This document shows positions 5,704 through 9,728 of a stretch of 9,728 nucleotides of DNA, piece by piece (the first letter of the stretch is position 1; the number at the start of each line of letters is the position of its first letter). The translations under genes and the position numbers were made by a program. Source of the stretch: Vulcanimicrobiota bacterium (lineage in GTDB: Bacteria > Vulcanimicrobiota > Vulcanimicrobiia > Vulcanimicrobiales > Vulcanimicrobiaceae). The stretch spans positions 1 through 9,728 of the forward strand of contig JACRTZ010000277.1 in NCBI GenBank assembly GCA_014304965.1. The letters run 5' to 3'. The notes beneath the pieces are model-generated. The model did no database searches. It was given only the letters and a program-made list of their open reading frames with translations, and was not told the DNA's origin.

Positions 5704-8318
5704 GCGCCTTCCCCCGTCGCTTCCAAGCCCCTCAGCAGTTCGCGCACGCGCTCGCGCTCGCTTCGATAACTCGACAATTTCTCGCGCTCCTTCGCAACCA
5801 CGTCCGGCGACGCCTTGCTCGTGAATTGCTCGTTTGAGAGCTTCTTCTCGAGCCGTCCAACCTCGTCGTCGAGACGCTCGGCATCCTTGCGATACCGTTT
5901 GGCCAGTACGCCGCGAGGCGCCCGCACGGCAACCGCTTCGAGAGGATCGCCCGCGAAGCCGTTCGATGCCACACGTTCGACGATTTCCGCATGCGCGTGC
6001 AATGCAAGGAGCGCGCGGGCGCCTCCGTCGAGGGCGGCCGGTACTTCGAGGGTCAACTTTTCGCGCGGCGCCAGGCCGAGTTCGGCGCGCAAATCGCGCG
6101 CTTTCGTGACGGCCGCTCTCAGGCGCTCGTAGCGCGCGGCTGCCGCTTTGTCGTCGGGGATTTCCTCCGGATCGGGCCACGATGCGGTGACGATCGTTTG
6201 ACCGTCGTGCGGGAGCGCTTGCCAAATTTCTTCGGTCACGAACGGCGCGATTGGGTGCAGTAAGCGCACCGCCGCATTCAACACGAACGAGAGCACGGCG
6301 GCCCGCGATTCGCTCGGCACCTTCGTCGCTTCCAGATACCAGTCGCAATACTTATACCAGACGAATTCCACGACTGCATCCGCGGCGATGCCGAACTCGT
6401 AGCGATCGAGCGCCGCGGTCACGCGCTGCACCGTGGCGCGCAATTCGCTCAGAATCCACTTATCCGCCAATCCAAGTTGGGACGGTGGCGGCAGCGTTCC
6501 GCCGCGCGGCAGCCCTTCCGGCAGGCTGACAGCGTAGCGCAACGCGTTCCACATCTTATTGTTGAAGTCGCGCGCCTTCTCACACAGCCGCTCGTCGAAG
6601 CGCAGCTCCTGCGATTCGAGTCGCATTTGGCGCAGGATCCCGAGCCGCACCGCGTCCGCGCCGTATTTGTCCACGAGGTCGAGCGGCTCGACGGCGTTGC
6701 CGAGACTCTTGGACATTTTGCGGCCCTTATCGTCGAATACGAGCGGCGCGACGAACACTTCGCGAAACGGCACGTCGCCGACGAACTTGAGGCCGAGCAT
6801 CATCATGCGCGCGACCCACAAAAAGATGATTTCACGACCGGTGATCAAGACTGAGTTCGGGTACCAATGTTCGAGTTCGGGCGTACGCTCCGGCCAGCCC
6901 AGGATCGAGAACGGCCACAAGCCGCTCGAAAACCACGTGTCGAGCGTATCGGGATCGCGCCGCAGTTCGGCGATGCCGAAATCGCGAAGCGCGACTTCGT
7001 GCGCTTCCGCTTCCGTTTCGGCGACGATCGTTTCTTCGTTCGGGCCATACCAGACCGGGAGTTGATGACCCCACCAGACTTGGCGCGAGACGTTCCAGTC
7101 CTTGATGTTCTCGAGCCACGCTTCGTACGTGCGCCCGAAGCGCTCGGGAACGAAGCGCAAGCGTCCGTCGCGATGGGCTTGCAGCGCGGGCGCCGCGAGA
7201 GGCGCCATCCTGCAGAACCACTGCAGCGACAGCAACGGTTCGACGATGTCGCCGGACCGTTCGGAAATCGGCACGGCGTGGCGGCGCGGCTCAGTCTTCA
7301 CGAGCATTCCGGCCGCTTCGAGATCGCGCACGACCGCCTTTCTCGCTTCGAAGCGATCGAGACCGCGATACGCCGGCGAAACTTCGTCCGTCATCTTGCC
7401 GTCGAGACCGATGACGCTCGGCATCGGCAGCCCGTGCCGTTCGCCGATCGCGTTATCGAGCGCGTCGTGCGCGGGCGTGACCTTTACCGCCCCCGTGCCA
7501 AAGTCGCGCTCGACGCTGTCGTCGGCGACGATCGGAATCGTGCGATCGGTCAGCGGCAGCCGAACGTGCTTGCCGACGAGGGCGCGATAACGGTCGTCGT
7601 CCGGATGAACGGCGACGGCGGTATCGCCGAGCATCGTTTCCGGCCGCGTCGTCGCAACGTGAACGTCAAAGCTGCCGTCTTCGCCCGGATAGCGAATATG
7701 CCACAAGAAACCGTCGCGTTCTTCGTCTTCGATTTCGGCGTCGGAAAGTGTCGATTGCGACTTGATGTCCCAGTTGATCAGTCGCGTGCCGCGATAGATC
7801 AAGCCCTCGCGAAAGAGCGCGACGAAGACTTTTACGACCGCTGCCGACAAGGCGGGGTCCATCGTAAAACGTTCGCGTTTCCAATCGGGCCCGAAGCCGA
7901 GACGCCGAAATGCGTCGTTGATTTCTCCGCCGTATTGCTCGCGCCACGCCCACACGCGCTCGAGGTATTTTTCGCGGCCGAGCGATTCGCGCGACTGCCC
8001 TTCTTTCGCGAGCGCGCGCACTACCACGGATTCGGTCGCGATGGCGGCGTGATCTTGCCCTGGAATCCAGACCGCATTTTCTCCAAGCATGCGATGGTAG
8101 CGCGTTAAGACGTCCATGGACGTATAGGTCGAGCCGTGACCGAGGTGCGCGCGGCCGGTGATGTTCGGCGGCGGCATCGAAATGACGAACGGCGGACGCG
8201 CGGGATCCGGTTCCTCGTGAAAAACTCCGGCCTCGATCCATTGCCGATAGCGCCGCGGCTCGACGGTCGCGGCGTCGTACGTTTTTGAAAGTTCGTCAAT
8301 GGCGGCGTGGGTGCGCAC
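5700..8318 (-). CDS. valS: Valyl-tRNA synthetase
   Basis: 872 residues, full length for bacterial ValRS, which charges tRNA-Val in the cytoplasm. The N-terminus (ELSKTYDAATVE) matches family starts. The class I Rossmann domain carries PPPNITGRAHLGHG with the HIGH-like HLGHG at 58-62. The CP1 editing domain that clears Thr-tRNA-Val contains TTRPETMLGDTAVAV at 223-237 and DFGTGAVKVTPAHD at 272-285. The catalytic core resumes with WNVSRQVWWGHQLPVWY (408-424) and KMSKSLGN (534-541). The anticodon-binding helical domain includes WILSEL and HPIAPFVTEEIW (688-699). A charged coiled coil at about 803-865 is the usual C-terminal tRNA-binding arm. The GTG at 8318-8316 is the only sensible start; the Shine-Dalgarno is poor. 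It appears to lead the operon, 51 bases after the phosphatase gene, and its stop overlaps pyrR. No T-box-like leader fits in that gap. Confidence 0.98.
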   Translation of the reverse strand: MRTHAAIDELSKTYDAATVEPRRYRQWIEAGVFHEEPDPARPPFVISMPPPNITGRAHLGHGSTYTSMDVLTRYHRMLGENAVWIPGQDHAAIATESVVVRALAKEGQSRESLGREKYLERVWAWREQYGGEINDAFRRLGFGPDWKRERFTMDPALSAAVVKVFVALFREGLIYRGTRLINWDIKSQSTLSDAEIEDEERDGFLWHIRYPGEDGSFDVHVATTRPETMLGDTAVAVHPDDDRYRALVGKHVRLPLTDRTIPIVADDSVERDFGTGAVKVTPAHDALDNAIGERHGLPMPSVIGLDGKMTDEVSPAYRGLDRFEARKAVVRDLEAAGMLVKTEPRRHAVPISERSGDIVEPLLSLQWFCRMAPLAAPALQAHRDGRLRFVPERFGRTYEAWLENIKDWNVSRQVWWGHQLPVWYGPNEETIVAETEAEAHEVALRDFGIAELRRDPDTLDTWFSSGLWPFSILGWPERTPELEHWYPNSVLITGREIIFLWVARMMMLGLKFVGDVPFREVFVAPLVFDDKGRKMSKSLGNAVEPLDLVDKYGADAVRLGILRQMRLESQELRFDERLCEKARDFNNKMWNALRYAVSLPEGLPRGGTLPPPSQLGLADKWILSELRATVQRVTAALDRYEFGIAADAVVEFVWYKYCDWYLEATKVPSESRAAVLSFVLNAAVRLLHPIAPFVTEEIWQALPHDGQTIVTASWPDPEEIPDDKAAAARYERLRAAVTKARDLRAELGLAPREKLTLEVPAALDGGARALLALHAHAEIVERVASNGFAGDPLEAVAVRAPRGVLAKRYRKDAERLDDEVGRLEKKLSNEQFTSKASPDVVAKEREKLSSYRSERERVRELLRGLEATGEGA
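5707..5715 (-). promoter_or_regulatory. Ribosome binding site of pyrR
   Basis: On the minus strand GGGGGAAGG lies 3 bases before the pyrR ATG, inside the last codons of valS. It is one of the clearest Shine-Dalgarno-like stretches at the valS-to-moxR starts and decides for the ATG at 5703 over any start further upstream. It lets pyrR be translated by new initiation as well as by coupling at the ATGA overlap. Confidence 0.55.
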
Positions 8319-8338
8319 GATAGACCAGGATTACGGCA

Positions 8339-8352
8339 GCCCCGCGGGGGGC
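8339..8352 (-). repeat. GC-rich hairpin between the phosphatase gene and valS
   Basis: The 51-base gap 8319-8369 contains an inverted repeat: a 5-bp stem (GCCCC with GGGGC) around a 4-base loop, plus one possible G-U pair. It begins 17 bases after the phosphatase stop and no run of T follows on the minus strand, so it is at best a weak terminator or an mRNA stability element. I saw no convincing -35/-10 pair in this gap, so valS may be read from the upstream gene or from a promoter inside it. Confidence 0.35.
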
Positions 8353-8369
8353 CCTACCACCTGCTGCGT

Positions 8370-9728
8370 TCAGGTCGCCGCGATTGCCAGCACCGCAACG
8401 TCGTCGCGATGCGGCGCCCCATCCATCAGGCGGTGCTGGAACGAAATCGCCGGATGCGTACCGTGATCGCGACCTAAGTCGGCGGCGATGTCGAGCAGGC
8501 GACGTTCGTTCCCCACGACATCGCGATCGAATTCGAGCAAGCCGTCGGTGTAAAAGAGTCCGATCGAGCCGGGTTCCAGCGTGAAGGGAAACACGCGATA
8601 TTCCGTGGTTGCGTCGATGCCGAGCGGCGGTCCGTCGTAAGAAAGCAGACGCGATTCGCCTTCGCGCGTCGCCACGATCGGGGCAGGCTGCCCCGCGGTC
8701 GCGTAGGCCCCGCGCCCGCTTTTCGGATCGAAAATACCGGCGAGGCAGGTCGTGAACGGAAGTCCCGTTTGCACGATCACGCGGTTCGTCTGGGCGAGCA
8801 CTTCCGCCGGCGTCTCGCACACGAGCGCGCACGTAAGAATCGTTTGACGCACGCGGCTCATGGCAAGCGCCGCCTCCATTCCGTGGCCGCCGACATCGCC
8901 GATCGAAAAGGCGATCCTTCCGTCTTCGAGCGGCACGGCGTCGTACCAATCGCCGCCGACGCGCGAGTCATCGTCGGCGGGCAAGTACACGGCATCGAGC
9001 CGGAAGCGCTCGTATTGCGGCAGCGTCGACGGGAGAAACGCGCGCTGTAAGGCGCCGGTCAAGCGACGTGCGCGCTCGAGCGCGACGTGCTCGCTTTCGT
9101 ACAGCTGGGCGTTATCGTATGCGAGCGCGGCGCGGGCGCAAAATTCGTCGGCGAGGGCGATGTCTTCATCGGAATGCCGGCGCCCCGACTCCGAATAGTG
9201 AAAGGAGACGATGCCGAGCGTTTTTCCGCCGGCACGTAGCGCGGCGAGCAGCGTCGAGCCGCCGAAGGTCGCGACCCCATCGCGTCGAGGGCCGCCTTCC
9301 AAGATCGTCGAGATTCCGGAGCGCGCCACCGCCGCGGTCGCGAGCGTGACGCGGCCTTCCTGGCGCATTCGGGCAAGGAATCGCCGCGCGGGCGCTTGGC
9401 CTTCGGGGCGGCGATGCGCGACCGCGACCGTTTCCTGCGAACCGTTCGGTTGCGTGAGATCGACGTGGCACCAGTCGGCTAAATACGGAATACCGGCGCG
9501 CGCGATATTTTCGAGTGTATCGTGCGCGCTCAGCGACGCGCCGAGCAAAGCGCCCGCTTCCGCCAGAAACGCTTCCCGCGCTTGCTGCCGCTTTACTTCG
9601 TCCACGTTGACCGCCGCACCGAGCCAACGGACGACTTTTCCCGCGCCATCTTTGAGCGGCGTCGAACGGCCGAAAAACCAGCGATACGTTCCGTCGCTTC
9701 CGCGCAAGCGGAATTCTAGAGCATATTG
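8370..9728 (-). CDS. PAS-GAF-PP2C serine phosphatase (RsbU/SpoIIE type), 5' end missing
   Basis: 452 residues are visible and the frame is open through the right edge; the TTG at 9707 is internal, since the codons before it (QYALEFR) continue a PAS domain. Domains in order, numbered from the edge: the end of a PAS/PAC domain at 1-42 (EFRLRGSDGTYRWFFGR, then VVRWLGAAVNVDE); a GAF-like sensor domain at about 50-205; a short helical linker; then a complete PPM/SpoIIE phosphatase domain at about 215-452. Phosphatase motifs are RVGGDWYD (256-263), GDVGGHG (277-283), LFYTDGLLE (391-399) and HRDDVAVL (440-447), giving the acidic metal ligands. Such proteins dephosphorylate anti-sigma antagonists (STAS proteins) in partner-switching control of alternative sigma factors or other outputs. 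The signal and partner are unknown, and no STAS or anti-sigma kinase gene is in view. GDVGGHG differs slightly from the common GDVSGHG. Confidence 0.94.
   Translation of the reverse strand, partial: QYALEFRLRGSDGTYRWFFGRSTPLKDGAGKVVRWLGAAVNVDEVKRQQAREAFLAEAGALLGASLSAHDTLENIARAGIPYLADWCHVDLTQPNGSQETVAVAHRRPEGQAPARRFLARMRQEGRVTLATAAVARSGISTILEGGPRRDGVATFGGSTLLAALRAGGKTLGIVSFHYSESGRRHSDEDIALADEFCARAALAYDNAQLYESEHVALERARRLTGALQRAFLPSTLPQYERFRLDAVYLPADDDSRVGGDWYDAVPLEDGRIAFSIGDVGGHGMEAALAMSRVRQTILTCALVCETPAEVLAQTNRVIVQTGLPFTTCLAGIFDPKSGRGAYATAGQPAPIVATREGESRLLSYDGPPLGIDATTEYRVFPFTLEPGSIGLFYTDGLLEFDRDVVGNERRLLDIAADLGRDHGTHPAISFQHRLMDGAPHRDDVAVLAIAAT

Noticed and set aside
5704..6348. Longer pyrR frame reaching into valS
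   Set aside because: The extension is Arg-rich without motifs and overlaps the conserved anticodon-binding and coiled-coil parts of ValRS. The ATG at 5703 matches PyrR starts and has a ribosome binding site.
6867..8108. Long plus-strand open frame of 413 codons
   Set aside because: It lies exactly antisense to valS, whose protein is conserved along its whole length. The translation is Arg-rich and lacks any family motif. Long antisense frames are expected in GC-rich DNA.
8339..8352. Factor-independent terminator for the phosphatase gene
   Set aside because: The hairpin is short and no T run follows on the transcribed strand, so a terminator call is not supported.
8296..8949. Minus-strand open frame of 217 codons across the phosphatase-valS boundary
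   Set aside because: It is out of frame with the clear phosphatase motifs, Arg-rich and crosses the gap; a shadow frame.

Overview
This is a GC-rich bacterial window in which every convincing gene lies on the minus strand, so transcription runs from high to low coordinates. The content is mainly housekeeping. From right to left it holds the 3' part of a PAS-GAF-PP2C (RsbU/SpoIIE-type) phosphatase, valS, pyrR, pyrB, pyrC, carA, a BatD-like membrane protein, a MoxR AAA+ ATPase, and the first codons of an exported protein cut by the left edge. The GC-rich coding, frequent GTG starts, PAS-GAF-PP2C signalling protein and MoxR/BatD pair fit a free-living bacterium from a deep GC-rich lineage (Actinobacteria-like, or Eremiobacterota/WPS-2-like). 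This placement is an impression; no marker in the window settles it.

Right part (8319-9728): a sensor phosphatase, open at the right edge, is followed by a 51-base gap with a GC hairpin and no recognisable promoter. Middle (1874-8318): valyl-tRNA synthetase, then the pyrimidine regulator PyrR, aspartate carbamoyltransferase, dihydroorotase and the glutaminase subunit of carbamoyl phosphate synthetase. These supply steps 1 (in part), 2 and 3 of de novo UMP synthesis plus a uracil salvage/regulatory protein. carB, pyrD, pyrE and pyrF are not in the window. Left part (1-1898): a BatD-like anchored protein and a MoxR ATPase, the kind of pair that works with VWA-domain proteins at the cell envelope, then a protein with a Tat-like leader.

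From the valS start (8318) to the left edge there is not one intergenic base. All seven junctions overlap, five of them by exactly 4 bases (ATGA or GTGA). The simplest reading is one long, translationally coupled operon. The points most worth a second look are: pyrR inside the operon with no leader RNA; the pyrimidine run passing directly from carA to a BatD/MoxR module instead of carB; two substitutions in the usually invariant STRTR-x-SFE motif of PyrB; and the small BatD-like protein. No rRNA, tRNA, CRISPR array, insertion sequence or long repeat was seen, and no clearly new system was recognised.
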